DNA from: Novosphingobium cyanobacteriorum
GTDB lineage: Bacteria; Pseudomonadota; Alphaproteobacteria; Sphingomonadales; Sphingomonadaceae
Assembly: GCF_029436685.1 (NCBI RefSeq)
Contig: NZ_JAROCY010000005.1
Location: 124,001-188,000, forward strand
DNA length: 64,000 bases
Direction of reading: 5' to 3'
In this document: positions 1-8,804 of the stretch, piece by piece
Numbering within the stretch: position 1 is the stretch's first letter
How the letters are laid out: each line of letters opens with the position of its first letter
Notes under the pieces: generated by a model
The model's database searches: none
Seen by the model: only the letters and a program-made list of their open reading frames with translations
Told to the model about the DNA's origin: nothing
Made by a program: the position numbers and the translations under genes

Positions 1-1
1 C

Positions 2-1510
2 ATCCTCGCCAACGAGGCGTACGAGCGCAACACCGGCATCCCCAACGTGGTGGGCCAGAAGCTGCGCGAGATGGTGGGGGACGAGGCCGACGCCTGGGTT
101 TCTTTCTATGGCAAGGTGCTGCGCACTGGCGAGCCGATCCGCTTCCGCAACGAACTGGTCAAGACCGCACGGACGCTGGAAGTCTCGTCCTTCCGCATTG
201 GCCCCTTCGAAGATCGCCGGGTGGCGGTGCTGTTCAAGGACGTGACCGATCAGGTCCGGGCCGAGGATGCGCTGCGCCAGTTGAACGAGACGCTTGAAGC
301 CCGTGTCACGCAGGCGCTTGCCGCGCGCGAGCAGGCCGAAGCGGCGTTGCGTCAGGCGCAGAAGATGGAGGCGGTGGGCCAGTTGACTGGCGGCCTTGCC
401 CACGATTTCAACAATCTGCTCGCCGGGATTTCCGGCTCGTTCGAGATGATCGACCGGCGGCTGAAGCAGGGGCGCAGCGCGGATATCGACAGATATCTCT
501 CCGCCGGGCTCGGCGCGGCGCAGCGCGCAGCTGCGCTCACGCACCGCCTGCTCGCATTTTCGCGCCGGCAGACGCTATCTCCGCGTTCCTTGCGCATCAA
601 CACGCTGCTGCCGGAGTTTGCCGATCTTGTCCGGCGCACGGTCGGACCATCGGTTGCGGTGCAGCTCCATCTCGCGGATGACCTGTGGCCCACGCTGGTC
701 GATGCCAACCAGCTCGAAAATGCGCTGCTGAACCTGTGCATCAACGCGCGCGATGCGATGCCGTCCGGGGGCACGATCGCCATCGCCACGCTCAATCTCC
801 CGCTTGACGAGGAACAGGCGCTGGCGCGCGGCCTTGATGCGGGCGATTATGTGGCGATCACCGTCAGCGATACCGGTGTCGGCATCCCGCAAGACGACCT
901 TGAGCGCGTGTTCGAGCCGTTCTTCACAACCAAGCCGCTCGGCAGCGGGACGGGTCTCGGCCTTTCGATGGTCTATGGCTTTGCCAAGCAGAGCCACGGC
1001 ATCGTCCGCATCCGCTCCACTGTCGGCCAGGGCACCGACGTGCGCATCTATCTTCCACGCAATCATGTTGCCGAAGAAGCCGTCACGTCAGAGCGCCTGC
1101 CGCCGGAAATGCAGCCCAACCGTGGCGGCATCGCCCTGATCGTCGATGACGAACCAAGCGTGCGCATGCTGCTGGCCGATGCGCTCGATGCCATGGGTTA
1201 CCACTGCCAGTGTGCAGCCGATGGGCCGGAAGCTCTTGCGCTTCTTGAAAATGGCTCCGAGCCCGACCTCCTCGTCACCGACGTCGGCCTTCCCGGGGGC
1301 CTCAACGGCCGGCAGGTGGCCGATGCGGCGCGACGGATGCGGCCCGGCCTGCGCACCCTGTTCGTGACCGGCTATGCCGAAACCAGCGTGCTCGGGAACG
1401 GCGGGATCGAACCGGGCATGGCCGTGCTGACCAAGCCTTTCTCGCTCGACCAGCTCCATGTCGCGGTCGCCTCGCTCATGCCGGCAGACGAAGAGACTGC
1501 CGCTGTCTAG
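2..1510 (+). CDS. Hybrid sensor histidine kinase with C-terminal receiver (5' end outside window)
   Basis: The reading frame is open from the first bases of the window, so the N-terminus is missing. The visible 502 residues hold the end of a PAS-like sensor domain (about 1-85), a coiled-coil stretch, and a HisKA domain with the H-box HDFNN (His about residue 134). A HATPase_c domain follows (N-box [11 protein letters not shown]-boxes DTGVGIP and GTGLGLS). A receiver domain covers about residues 375-500, with phospho-acceptor Asp near 427 (VTDVGLPGG) and the conserved Lys in TKPF. The protein should autophosphorylate and pass phosphate to its own receiver. It resembles CckA in architecture, but the sequence after the H-box is not typical of CckA, so I do not name it. 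Its stop overlaps the stop of the convergent GNAT gene. Confidence 0.9.
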   Translation: MLANEAYERNTGIPNVVGQKLREMVGDEADAWVSFYGKVLRTGEPIRFRNELVKTARTLEVSSFRIGPFEDRRVAVLFKDVTDQVRAEDALRQLNETLEARVTQALAAREQAEAALRQAQKMEAVGQLTGGLAHDFNNLLAGISGSFEMIDRRLKQGRSADIDRYLSAGLGAAQRAAALTHRLLAFSRRQTLSPRSLRINTLLPEFADLVRRTVGPSVAVQLHLADDLWPTLVDANQLENALLNLCINARDAMPSGGTIAIATLNLPLDEEQALARGLDAGDYVAITVSDTGVGIPQDDLERVFEPFFTTKPLGSGTGLGLSMVYGFAKQSHGIVRIRSTVGQGTDVRIYLPRNHVAEEAVTSERLPPEMQPNRGGIALIVDDEPSVRMLLADALDAMGYHCQCAADGPEALALLENGSEPDLLVTDVGLPGGLNGRQVADAARRMRPGLRTLFVTGYAETSVLGNGGIEPGMAVLTKPFSLDQLHVAVASLMPADEETAAV

Positions 1511-2022
1511 CCCAGTTCCAGCAGGATCAGCATGTCATCGCCCTGCGGATGGGTGCCATAGCGGCGAAAGCCGAGCTTTTCCGCCAGCGCGATCGAGGCG
1601 AGGTTCGGCTCGTTGATCATGCAGGCGATTCGCCCGTTGCCGTGGGAGCCGCGGTACCAGGCGATCGCAGCCCGCATCGCCTCTCCGGCTATGCCCTGGC
1701 CCCAGGTCTTGCGCGCAAAGATCCAGCCCGCCTCGGGCACGTCGTCCAGACCGGGAATGCCGCGCCATGAGTGGAACACACCGGCAATGCCGATGATCTC
1801 GTCCGCGCCTTTCGGCCTCACCGTGAAGATGCCATGGCCATAAAGCGCCCAGCCGCCGGCATTGCGCATCAGGCGGTTGAATTCCTCCACCTCGCCAGTC
1901 GGTCGGGCGCCAAGGAAACGGCGGACTTCATCGTCGGCCAGAAGGTCTACCAGACCGGGCAGGTCCCGGGCTTGCGGGCGCCACAGCTCCAGCCGTTCGG
2001 TGGCAATCTCAGGCCCGGTCAC
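1507..2022 (-). CDS. GNAT family N-acetyltransferase (RimJ/RimL-like)
   Basis: The 171-residue protein starts ATERLELWRP and has an acetyl-CoA loop region around KTWGQGIAGEAM. A C-terminal NEPNLASIALAEKLGF motif is typical of RimJ/RimL-type GNATs acting on protein N-termini or small molecules. The start is taken as the GTG at 2022, which overlaps the stop of the upstream DUF445 gene as GTGA; a longer frame exists upstream but reads as out-of-frame coding sequence. It is the last gene of the efflux operon, and its substrate cannot be told from sequence. Its stop codon sits in the palindromic CTAG shared with the kinase stop. Confidence 0.85.
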   Translation of the reverse strand: MTGPEIATERLELWRPQARDLPGLVDLLADDEVRRFLGARPTGEVEEFNRLMRNAGGWALYGHGIFTVRPKGADEIIGIAGVFHSWRGIPGLDDVPEAGWIFARKTWGQGIAGEAMRAAIAWYRGSHGNGRIACMINEPNLASIALAEKLGFRRYGTHPQGDDMLILLELG

Positions 2023-3293
2023 AGCGCCATGTCCACCGCATGGATGGCCACCCCCACAAGGCCGCCAACCAGCGTTCCGTTGATGCGGATGAACTGCAGG
2101 TCCCTGCCCACCGCGCCCTCGATCCGGTCGGTCACCGTGCGCGCGTCCCACCGGCGCACGGTTTCGGACACCAGCCGCACGATCTGCCCGCCATACCGGC
2201 TCGATACGCCCACCAGCGTGCGGCGGGCAAAGCGGTTGACCTGCAGCTTCAGCCGATCATCCTGCTGCAGCGCGCGGCCAAGGTCGGCCAGCGATGTGCC
2301 GATCTGCCCTGCCAGCACTCCCTGCGGATTGCGGACCGCCGCCAGCATCCGCGCGCGGGCCCGCTCCCACAAGCCGTCCAGCCAAGTGGCAAAGGCTGGG
2401 TTGTCCAGCATCTCGCGCTTCATGCGCTCCACGCGTTCACGCATGGCGGGATCGTGCACAAGGTCATGCGCCAGATCGCTCAGCCCTTCCTCGATCTTCC
2501 GGCGGAGCGGGTGATCCTGCACGACCACCGTTTCCGCCATGATCTTGTAAAGCCCCTCCAGCACGCTGTTGGCGAGCCGTTCGTCCAGCCCGGTCCAGCG
2601 CAGGACCGCGTTGGCGCGATCATGGATCATCGTGCGGATCAGGTCCTCGTTCGCCTCGATGGCCAGCGCCGCCCGGCGGATCGCGCTTTCAATTACCGGC
2701 ATGTGGCGGCCATCGGCGATCACCGCGCCCAGCATCTGGCCCAGCAAGGGCGCCAGTTCCAGCCGTTCGATCTGCGTGCGCAGCGCCCCCTTGGCCATGC
2801 CGCCCAACTTGTCGGGGTCCAGCGATTCCAGGATATCCCCCAGCAGCGTCGTCGCGCCTTCGCGCAGCCGGCCTTCGCTGCCGCGCGGATTGGCCAGGAA
2901 CGTGCCCAAAGTGGCCGCGGCGTCCAGAGACTGGAGCCGGCGCGCCACGACCTGCGGTGTCAGGAAATTGGCCTGAAGGAACGCGGCCATCGTGTCGGCG
3001 ATGCGGTCCTTGTTCTCCGGGATGATCGCGGTGTGCGGGATCGGCAGGCCCAGCGGCCGCCTGAACAGCGCCGTCACCGCGAACCAGTCTGCCAGGCCGC
3101 CCACCATCGCCGCCTCGGCAAAGGCGCGCAGATATCCCCAGTGGCCACTGGCCGGCACCATATGGCGGGCCAGGATGAACAGCCCCGCCATCACCACAAG
3201 CAGCCCGGTTGCGATCAGCCGCATGCGCCGCGCGCCGTCTGCGGGAAACAGGGCCGCGCCAAGACGCGCGGATGCTGGACGAGGGGCGTTCAC
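2019..3293 (-). CDS. DUF445 (YjiN-type) membrane protein
   Basis: This 424-residue protein belongs to the DUF445 family, whose biochemical role is not established. It has a transmembrane segment at about residues 25-45 and the conserved segment GLADWFAVTALFRRPLGLPI with IPHTAIIPENKDRI just after. A long helical middle region follows, then a hydrophobic C-terminus (GGLVGVAIHAVDM) that likely forms a second membrane anchor. The start ATG overlaps the stop of the RND pump gene by 4 bases, and its own stop overlaps the GNAT start, so the three are probably translationally coupled. Linkage to an efflux pump hints at an envelope role (inference). Confidence 0.9.
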   Translation of the reverse strand: MNAPRPASARLGAALFPADGARRMRLIATGLLVVMAGLFILARHMVPASGHWGYLRAFAEAAMVGGLADWFAVTALFRRPLGLPIPHTAIIPENKDRIADTMAAFLQANFLTPQVVARRLQSLDAAATLGTFLANPRGSEGRLREGATTLLGDILESLDPDKLGGMAKGALRTQIERLELAPLLGQMLGAVIADGRHMPVIESAIRRAALAIEANEDLIRTMIHDRANAVLRWTGLDERLANSVLEGLYKIMAETVVVQDHPLRRKIEEGLSDLAHDLVHDPAMRERVERMKREMLDNPAFATWLDGLWERARARMLAAVRNPQGVLAGQIGTSLADLGRALQQDDRLKLQVNRFARRTLVGVSSRYGGQIVRLVSETVRRWDARTVTDRIEGAVGRDLQFIRINGTLVGGLVGVAIHAVDMAL

Positions 3294-6200
3294 TCCGCCG
3301 GGAATGCCTCGCCCGCGCCGTGGTTCCCCGCGCCGGTAGCCTTCGCCGCCTGCGGGTCATAGGACAGCACCCGCCGCCCGATCCACGGGCCAAGCCGCTT
3401 TTCCAGTCCATCGGCAAGGCTGAAGCCCGCAGGCACAATCAGCAGGGTCAGCAGCGTGGACAGCGTCAGTCCGCCGATCACCACGATGCCCATGGGCGAA
3501 CGCCAGCCACCGTCGCCACCGATCGAAACCGCAGTAGGCACCATGCCCGCGATCATCGCCACGGTGGTCATCACGATCGGTTGCGCGCGCTTGTGCCCGG
3601 CTTCGGTGATCGCGGCCAGCTTGGACTGGCCCGCGGCCATTTCCTCGATGGCGAAGTCTATCAGCAGGATCGAGTTCTTGGCCACGATGCCGAACAGCAT
3701 CAGGATGCCGATGAACACCGGCAGCGACAGCGATTGCCCGGTCAGCAGCAGCAGGATCAGGCCGCCCAGCGGCGCCAGGAACAGCGAACCCATGTTGACC
3801 AAGGGCGAAATGAACCGGTGGTACAGTAGCACCAGCACCGCGAAGACCAGGAACACCCCCGCCACCAGCGCAATCAGGAAGTTCGAAAGCATTTCCTGCT
3901 GCCAACGGTCTTCGCCCGCCGGCGCGTTCGATACGCCCTGCGGCAGGTTCTTCATGATCGGCAGGGCGTTGATCTCGTTCATCGCGGTCCCCTTGACCAC
4001 GCCTTGCGGCAGGTCCGCGCCCACGAAGATGCGGCGGTTCTGGTTGTAGCGCTGGATCGTGGTCGGACCCGATCCAAAGCTGATCGACGCAACACGCGAC
4101 AGCGGAACCGATCCGCCGCTGACGGTCGGCACCGGCAGTTCCTCGATCGTCGACAGGTCGCGGCGCGAGGATTCGGGCAGCTTCACCCGGATCGGCACCT
4201 GGCGGTCCGAAAGCGAGAACTTGGCGCTGTTCTGGTCGATCTCGCCCTGCGTGGCGATGCGGATCACCTGGCTCAGCGTCTGCGTCGTCACGCCCAGCGA
4301 GGCGGCAAGGTCGAGGTGCGGCGTGATCACGATTTCCGGGCGCCGCAGGTCTGCACTGATGCGCGGCCCGACAACCGACTTGAGACCACTCATCTGGTTG
4401 ACCAGCTCCTGCGCAGCCCGCTGCAGCTTGTCAGGGTCCGATCCGGAAAGCATCACGCTGATCGGCCGACCGGAGCCACCACCTGGCCCGCCGGTGTTGC
4501 TCAAGAAGCTGACGCGCGCGTCTGCCACCTGCTGCAGGCGCGGTGTCAACTGGCGCTCGAAGTCGAGGCTTGAGCGCTCGCGATCCTTCTTGAGTTCAAG
4601 GAAGATGCGCCCGCTGCCTTCGTTGATCCGTTCGAGCGCGACGTCGATCTCCGGCTCGTCCTTCACCAGCGCGAGCACTTCGTCGATCTTCTGCTCGGTC
4701 TGGCGGATCGTGGTGCCGGGCGCCATCTCGATCGAGATGCGGCTGAAATCGCTGTCGGTGTCCGGGAAGAACTGGGTCGGTATGGTGACGAAGAGCACGC
4801 CCGTGAGCAGCAGCGCGCCAGCGCCGATGCCCATCATCCACAGGCGATGGTCCCGCAACCGCGCGCGGAAGCGGCGACGCGGGTGTTGCGCGCGATAGGC
4901 CCGGGCGTCCGACGTATCCAGCGACCAGCGCAGCACCGCCATGTAGCGGTCCATCATCGGGCCGGTGCCGTGCTCTTCCTCGCCATGCGCCTTCAGGAAA
5001 TAGGCCGCCACCATCGGCGTGATCATGCGCGCCACAAGCAGCGAGAACAGCACCGCGATCACCACGGTAAAGCCGAAGTTCTTGAAGAACTGGCCCGAAA
5101 CGCCGGGCATGAGCGCCACCGGGAAGAACACCGCGACGATCGAGAAGGTCGTTGCCACCACGGCAAGGCCGATCTCGTCGGCCGCGTCGATCGCCGCCTG
5201 GTATGCGCTCTTGCCCATACGCATGTGGCGCACGATGTTCTCGATCTCCACGATCGCATCGTCCACCAGCACGCCGGCGACCAGACCCAGCGCCAGCAGC
5301 GACATGGTGTTCAGCGTGATGCCCATCAGGCTGAGCACCCAGAACGTGGGGATGGACGAAAGCGGAATGGCGATGGCCGATACGATCGTCGCCCGCCAGT
5401 CGCGCAGGAAGAAGAACACCACGATGACCGCCAGCACCGCGCCTTCGACCATCGCCGACATCGACGTCTTGTACTGTTCCTTGGTGTAGCCCACGCTGGT
5501 GAACAGCTGGGTGAACTTGATCTTGTTGCCCTGTTCAGCGCGCAGCTTGCCCAGCTCCTCCACCGCCGCATCATAGACACTGACATCGGATTCGCCGCGG
5601 GCTCGGGCGATGCTGAAGGTCACCACCGGCTTGCCGCCGGTCTTGGCGATGGATGTGATCTCGCTGTAGCTGTCGCGCACGTCGGCCACGTCGGTCAGCT
5701 TGATGAAGCGACCGCCCACGTTGATCTCGGTCTGCGAAAGGTCGAAGGCGGTCCGCGCATTGCCCAGCACGCGCACGGCCTGGCGTGATCCCGCCACCTC
5801 GGCCTTGCCGCCCGCAGCGTTCAGGTTCACCTGCCGCAGCGCCGCGTTGATCTGCGTCGCGGTGACGCCCTGCGCCTTCATCCGCATGGGGTCGAGCGTG
5901 ACGGCGATCTCGCGATTGACGCCGCCGGCACGCTCCACCGATGCCATGCCGGGGATCTGCAGCAGCCGCTTCGCCACGGTGTCGTCCACGAACCAGGAAA
6001 GCTGCTCCATGGTCATGTCATCGGCCGAAACCGCCCAATAGGCGATGGGATCGGACGACGTCTCCGCCTTGAACACCTGCGGTTCCAGGATGCCTTCAGG
6101 CAGGTTGCCCCGCACCTGGTCGACCTGGTTCTTCACCTCGTTCACGGCGGCATTGATGTCGGTGCCGATCTTGAACATCACCATCGTCTGGCTGCTGCCT

Positions 6201-6466
6201 TCGGATGCGGTCGAAGTGATCGTGTCGACGCCGGCGATGGTGCGCACCGCGGATTCCACGCGCTGCGTGATCTGGTTCTCGATCTCCGTCGGCGCCGCGC
6301 CCGGCTGGCTGATCTGCACGATCACCATCGGGAATTCGATGTCCGGCTGGTCCTGCACCTTCATGCCCATGAAGGCCACGATCCCGGCCAGCGTCAGGCC
6401 GATGAACATAACGATCGGCACCACCGGGTTGCGGATCGACCAGGCGGAGATGTTGCGGAAGTTCAT
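3290..6466 (-). CDS. RND efflux transporter permease (AcrB/HAE1 family)
   Basis: This 1058-residue inner-membrane pump is of full RND length. It has the N-terminal amphipathic and first membrane helix (NISAWSIRNPVVPIVMFIGL) and two periplasmic porter domains. The TM4 proton-relay pair is present in GVLVDDAIVEIENIVRH, and the second half repeats the fold, including GIVAKNSILLIDFA in TM10. It should work as a proton-driven trimer with the adjacent membrane fusion protein and an outer-membrane channel encoded elsewhere, since no TolC-type gene is nearby. An Arg-rich cytoplasmic linker (about residues 525-545) joins the halves. The substrate is unknown; drugs or solvents are plausible for this family. 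Confidence 0.97.
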   Translation of the reverse strand: MNFRNISAWSIRNPVVPIVMFIGLTLAGIVAFMGMKVQDQPDIEFPMVIVQISQPGAAPTEIENQITQRVESAVRTIAGVDTITSTASEGSSQTMVMFKIGTDINAAVNEVKNQVDQVRGNLPEGILEPQVFKAETSSDPIAYWAVSADDMTMEQLSWFVDDTVAKRLLQIPGMASVERAGGVNREIAVTLDPMRMKAQGVTATQINAALRQVNLNAAGGKAEVAGSRQAVRVLGNARTAFDLSQTEINVGGRFIKLTDVADVRDSYSEITSIAKTGGKPVVTFSIARARGESDVSVYDAAVEELGKLRAEQGNKIKFTQLFTSVGYTKEQYKTSMSAMVEGAVLAVIVVFFFLRDWRATIVSAIAIPLSSIPTFWVLSLMGITLNTMSLLALGLVAGVLVDDAIVEIENIVRHMRMGKSAYQAAIDAADEIGLAVVATTFSIVAVFFPVALMPGVSGQFFKNFGFTVVIAVLFSLLVARMITPMVAAYFLKAHGEEEHGTGPMMDRYMAVLRWSLDTSDARAYRAQHPRRRFRARLRDHRLWMMGIGAGALLLTGVLFVTIPTQFFPDTDSDFSRISIEMAPGTTIRQTEQKIDEVLALVKDEPEIDVALERINEGSGRIFLELKKDRERSSLDFERQLTPRLQQVADARVSFLSNTGGPGGGSGRPISVMLSGSDPDKLQRAAQELVNQMSGLKSVVGPRISADLRRPEIVITPHLDLAASLGVTTQTLSQVIRIATQGEIDQNSAKFSLSDRQVPIRVKLPESSRRDLSTIEELPVPTVSGGSVPLSRVASISFGSGPTTIQRYNQNRRIFVGADLPQGVVKGTAMNEINALPIMKNLPQGVSNAPAGEDRWQQEMLSNFLIALVAGVFLVFAVLVLLYHRFISPLVNMGSLFLAPLGGLILLLLTGQSLSLPVFIGILMLFGIVAKNSILLIDFAIEEMAAGQSKLAAITEAGHKRAQPIVMTTVAMIAGMVPTAVSIGGDGGWRSPMGIVVIGGLTLSTLLTLLIVPAGFSLADGLEKRLGPWIGRRVLSYDPQAAKATGAGNHGAGEAFPAE

Positions 6467-6476
6467 GGGTCCGCGC

Positions 6477-7673
6477 TCAGCCCGCGCTGCCGGGGCGCAC
6501 GACCACCGGACGCACCGGGTCGCCCGGATTGAGGAAGCCGCCCGCGCGCAGGACGATGCGCTCGTCGCCGGCCAGGCCCTGCAACACCACGATGCCCTGC
6601 GGCGTGACGTCGCCGGTCTTCACCGGGCGCCGCTCCACCTTGTTGTCCGCCTTGACCACATAGACATAGGCGCCATTCTGGTCGGAAAGGATGGCCGATT
6701 CCGGCAGGACCGGCGCCGTCACCGTGCCGCTGCGGATGGTGGCCTTGGCAAAGCCGCCGGGACGCAGCGCCGCGTTGTAGGGCAGGGCGATGCGGGCAAT
6801 GCCTTCGCGCGTGGTGGCGTCGATGGTCGGGGCCAGCTGCCAGATCTGCCCGTTGAACGCCGCCGGCGTTCCAACCGGGGTCACCTGTGCGGGCACGCCC
6901 ACCGAAAGGCGGGCAAGGTCATTCTCCGCCAGCCGCGCCTGCATCTCCAGCTCGCCATCCTTGGCGATGCGGAACAATATGCCGCTGCCCGGGCTCACGA
7001 TCTGGCCGGGCTCAACCCCGCGCGTCAGCACCAGACCTGCCGCGGGGGCGACAATGTTCAGCCGCGCCGTGCTGGCCTGCAACTGGCCCAGCGTGGCCTG
7101 CGCCACCCGAACCTGCGCCACGGCGGCGTCGCGCGTGGCGGTGAGCCGATCGATGTCGGCCTTTGAAATGAAGCCTTTTTCCACCAGCTTCAGCGCACGG
7201 TCGAGGTTGGCTTGCGCCAGCCGCGCATTGGCCTGCTGCACCGAAACGTTGGCCGCCTGGCTGGCCACCTGCTGGGTCTGCACACTGCGGTCGACAACCG
7301 CCAGCACCTGCCCCGCACGCACCCATTCCCCCGCATCGACCAGCACGCTGACCACCTGGCCACCTTCGCCTGCGATGCCGACGGGCAGGTCACGGCGCGC
7401 GCCCAGAATGCCACTGGCCGTGATCTGGCCGTCCACGGTCGTCCTGCCGGGGGTGATGACCGAAACGGTCTGCGCCTGCGCGTCCTTCTGCGAGTCCGAG
7501 ACCGCGCCCGTGCTACTGCGATGGGTCCACCAGTAAAGGCCGCCCAGCAGCAGGACAACGGCCATGCCGATCACCCAGGGCTTGCGCCCCAGGCCGGCCT
7601 TGGCTTCGCCGGGCAACAGGCCATCGTCGAGCGGCATGGCTGCCTCTCTGTCGATGCTCGTCTCATAGTTCAT
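6477..7673 (-). CDS. RND efflux periplasmic adaptor (membrane fusion protein)
   Basis: This 398-residue protein is the adaptor for the pump encoded 10 bases downstream. A short cytoplasmic N-terminus is followed by one membrane anchor (about residues 32-52, IGMAVVLLLGGLYWW). Then come a lipoyl-like half (GEWVRAGQVLAVVD), a coiled-coil hairpin (about 120-185), the second lipoyl half, a beta-barrel and a membrane-proximal domain (SAILSDQNGAYVYVV). The start is taken as ATG 7673. A GTG three codons upstream, closer to a GAGG sequence, is an alternative. No repressor gene is adjacent, but the upstream gap holds inverted repeats. Confidence 0.93.
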   Translation of the reverse strand: MNYETSIDREAAMPLDDGLLPGEAKAGLGRKPWVIGMAVVLLLGGLYWWTHRSSTGAVSDSQKDAQAQTVSVITPGRTTVDGQITASGILGARRDLPVGIAGEGGQVVSVLVDAGEWVRAGQVLAVVDRSVQTQQVASQAANVSVQQANARLAQANLDRALKLVEKGFISKADIDRLTATRDAAVAQVRVAQATLGQLQASTARLNIVAPAAGLVLTRGVEPGQIVSPGSGILFRIAKDGELEMQARLAENDLARLSVGVPAQVTPVGTPAAFNGQIWQLAPTIDATTREGIARIALPYNAALRPGGFAKATIRSGTVTAPVLPESAILSDQNGAYVYVVKADNKVERRPVKTGDVTPQGIVVLQGLAGDERIVLRAGGFLNPGDPVRPVVVRPGSAG

Positions 7674-8005
7674 GTCGTTCACGCGCCTCAGTCCCCGGTC
7701 AGGCTGCCCAGGCTGGCAGGCTGGTGCCCCCTGCGCCGGCAAACTGTATTACCTGTGTAAATCACCACCCGCAAGCGCGGGCCGGCACGCTCTTGTGCCA
7801 TGCGATACAAGGAATAACCGCGTATCCGACGAGTGGCAATTCCAGCTCGACGAAGGACTTGCGCCATTTCAGCAGGTGTTGCCCGGTTGCATCTGTAATT
7901 TTTTGTATCGCACTGCACCCGGCGGCTGAAAAGCAGAGCGGCCGCTCCCCTGGGGGAACGGCCGCACCTGCATTGGACAGCGCTGGCTGCAGCTGCAGCC
8001 GGCGG
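7674..8005. other. Intergenic region upstream of the efflux operon and downstream of sciP
   Basis: About 330 bases without a convincing gene. It should hold the promoter of the minus-strand efflux operon. A short palindrome, TTACCTGTGTAA, lies at 7749-7760. The 9-base sequence GCGATACAA at 7802-7810 recurs inverted at 7903-7911. The right end carries the sciP terminator (7938-7965). A 76-codon open frame on the minus strand (7688-7918) has no recognisable features. Confidence 0.6.
7938..7965 (-). terminator. Rho-independent terminator of sciP
   Basis: A GC-rich inverted repeat (GCGGCCG paired with CGGCCGC, one mismatch, then four more GC pairs) lies about 40 bases past the sciP stop. On the minus strand a T-rich run (TCTGCTTTT) follows it. 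Confidence 0.75.
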
Positions 8006-8305
8006 TCAATACTTCAACTGGCGCTCGTACAGGTCGCGGTAGTGCTGGATGCGGGTGACCCGCAGCCCCTGCATTCCGGAACGGTCCACCGCGCGCTGCC
8101 ACGAAGCGAACTCTTCAAGCGTCAGGCCATAGCGTTCGCAGACCTCGTCGATGGTCAGCAGCCCGCCATTGACGGCGGCAACGACCTCGGCCTTGCGGCG
8201 AACGACCCAGCGGGTGGTGGTGGGCGGTGGCAGGCTGTCGAGCGTAAGGGGTTCGCCCAAGGGCCCGATCACTTGCGCCGGCCTGATTTTCTGGTTTTCG
8301 ATCAT
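8006..8305 (-). CDS. sciP: CtrA inhibitor SciP (DUF1153)
   Basis: This 99-residue protein matches the SciP family: the N-terminal strand segment VIGPLGEPLTLDSLPPP, then the helical DNA-binding-like part with RWVVRRKAEVVAAVNGG and FASWQRAVDRSGMQGLR. In Caulobacter, SciP binds the response regulator CtrA and blocks its transcriptional activation in G1 cells. The start ATG overlaps the stop of the upstream gene by 4 bases (ATGA), suggesting coupled translation. A CtrA-like site (TTAA-N7-TTCA) lies about 105 bases upstream inside that gene, consistent with the known CtrA-SciP feedback, though this is inference here. Confidence 0.93.
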   Translation of the reverse strand: MIENQKIRPAQVIGPLGEPLTLDSLPPPTTTRWVVRRKAEVVAAVNGGLLTIDEVCERYGLTLEEFASWQRAVDRSGMQGLRVTRIQHYRDLYERQLKY

Positions 8306-8664
8306 GGCAATTCTCGTCGGCTCAGCTTGTCGGAAGGGGGGAAGAAGCGGCTTTCGCCAATGCCCTCGGTTGTGCGTCCGGTCACTTTTCCATTCGCTGA
8401 AGGCATTGGGTTAACAACCCTTTCAGCCTCTCCTGGTCGACTCGCTTCATCGTGCTGCAGCAACGTTGCAGCCGGATTGTGGAAGCTGCCGGATGAATGC
8501 CGGCCGGAAATCACCAGCCCGGCGGTTGCCGCCATGCGCGCGGCTTCGCGGCGCAGGTCTTGCGCCACGACAAGTTGCGCGCAAAGCGCCTGCCAGCTGA
8601 GCGGCCTGAGCCCCTCTGCCGAATCAGCGCCGACCGGCCACGTTTCCTTGAACCCCATGTCCAT
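8302..8664 (-). CDS. Hypothetical protein coupled to sciP
   Basis: This is a 120-residue frame whose stop overlaps the sciP start (ATGA). The N-terminal half (LSWQALCAQLVVAQDLRREAA) looks like an amphipathic helix. The middle has GSFHNPAATLLQHDEASRPG, and the tail (VNPMPSANGKVTGRT) is low in hydrophobics and probably disordered. There is no known domain or membrane segment. The gene-like overlap, consistent codon use and protein-like composition suggest it is real. The start could be ATG 8664 or ATG 8658, neither with a strong ribosome site. Its function is unknown; its position suggests a link to cell-cycle control. Confidence 0.6.
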   Translation of the reverse strand: MDMGFKETWPVGADSAEGLRPLSWQALCAQLVVAQDLRREAARMAATAGLVISGRHSSGSFHNPAATLLQHDEASRPGEAERVVNPMPSANGKVTGRTTEGIGESRFFPPSDKLSRRELP

Positions 8665-8804
8665 GCGAACGGCTTTAGCGCACCGACCAATAATGGACGG
8701 TAAAGCCCATCTTCACCAAAGGTTAGGTATTGTGAATCAAGGCAATAGCCATCTGTGCGCATTTGCTCTGCCGCTTTCCCGGCAAAGCGGCTAAAGGCCC
8801 GGCG

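Noticed and set aside
2040..3362. 440-codon plus-strand open frame opposite DUF445
   Set aside because: It is antisense to the DUF445 coding frame, with His/Gln/Arg-rich composition and no family resemblance.
7688..7918. 76-codon minus-strand open frame in the efflux promoter region
   Set aside because: Composition is unusual, it has no domain, and it overlaps likely regulatory repeats. Translation cannot be supported.
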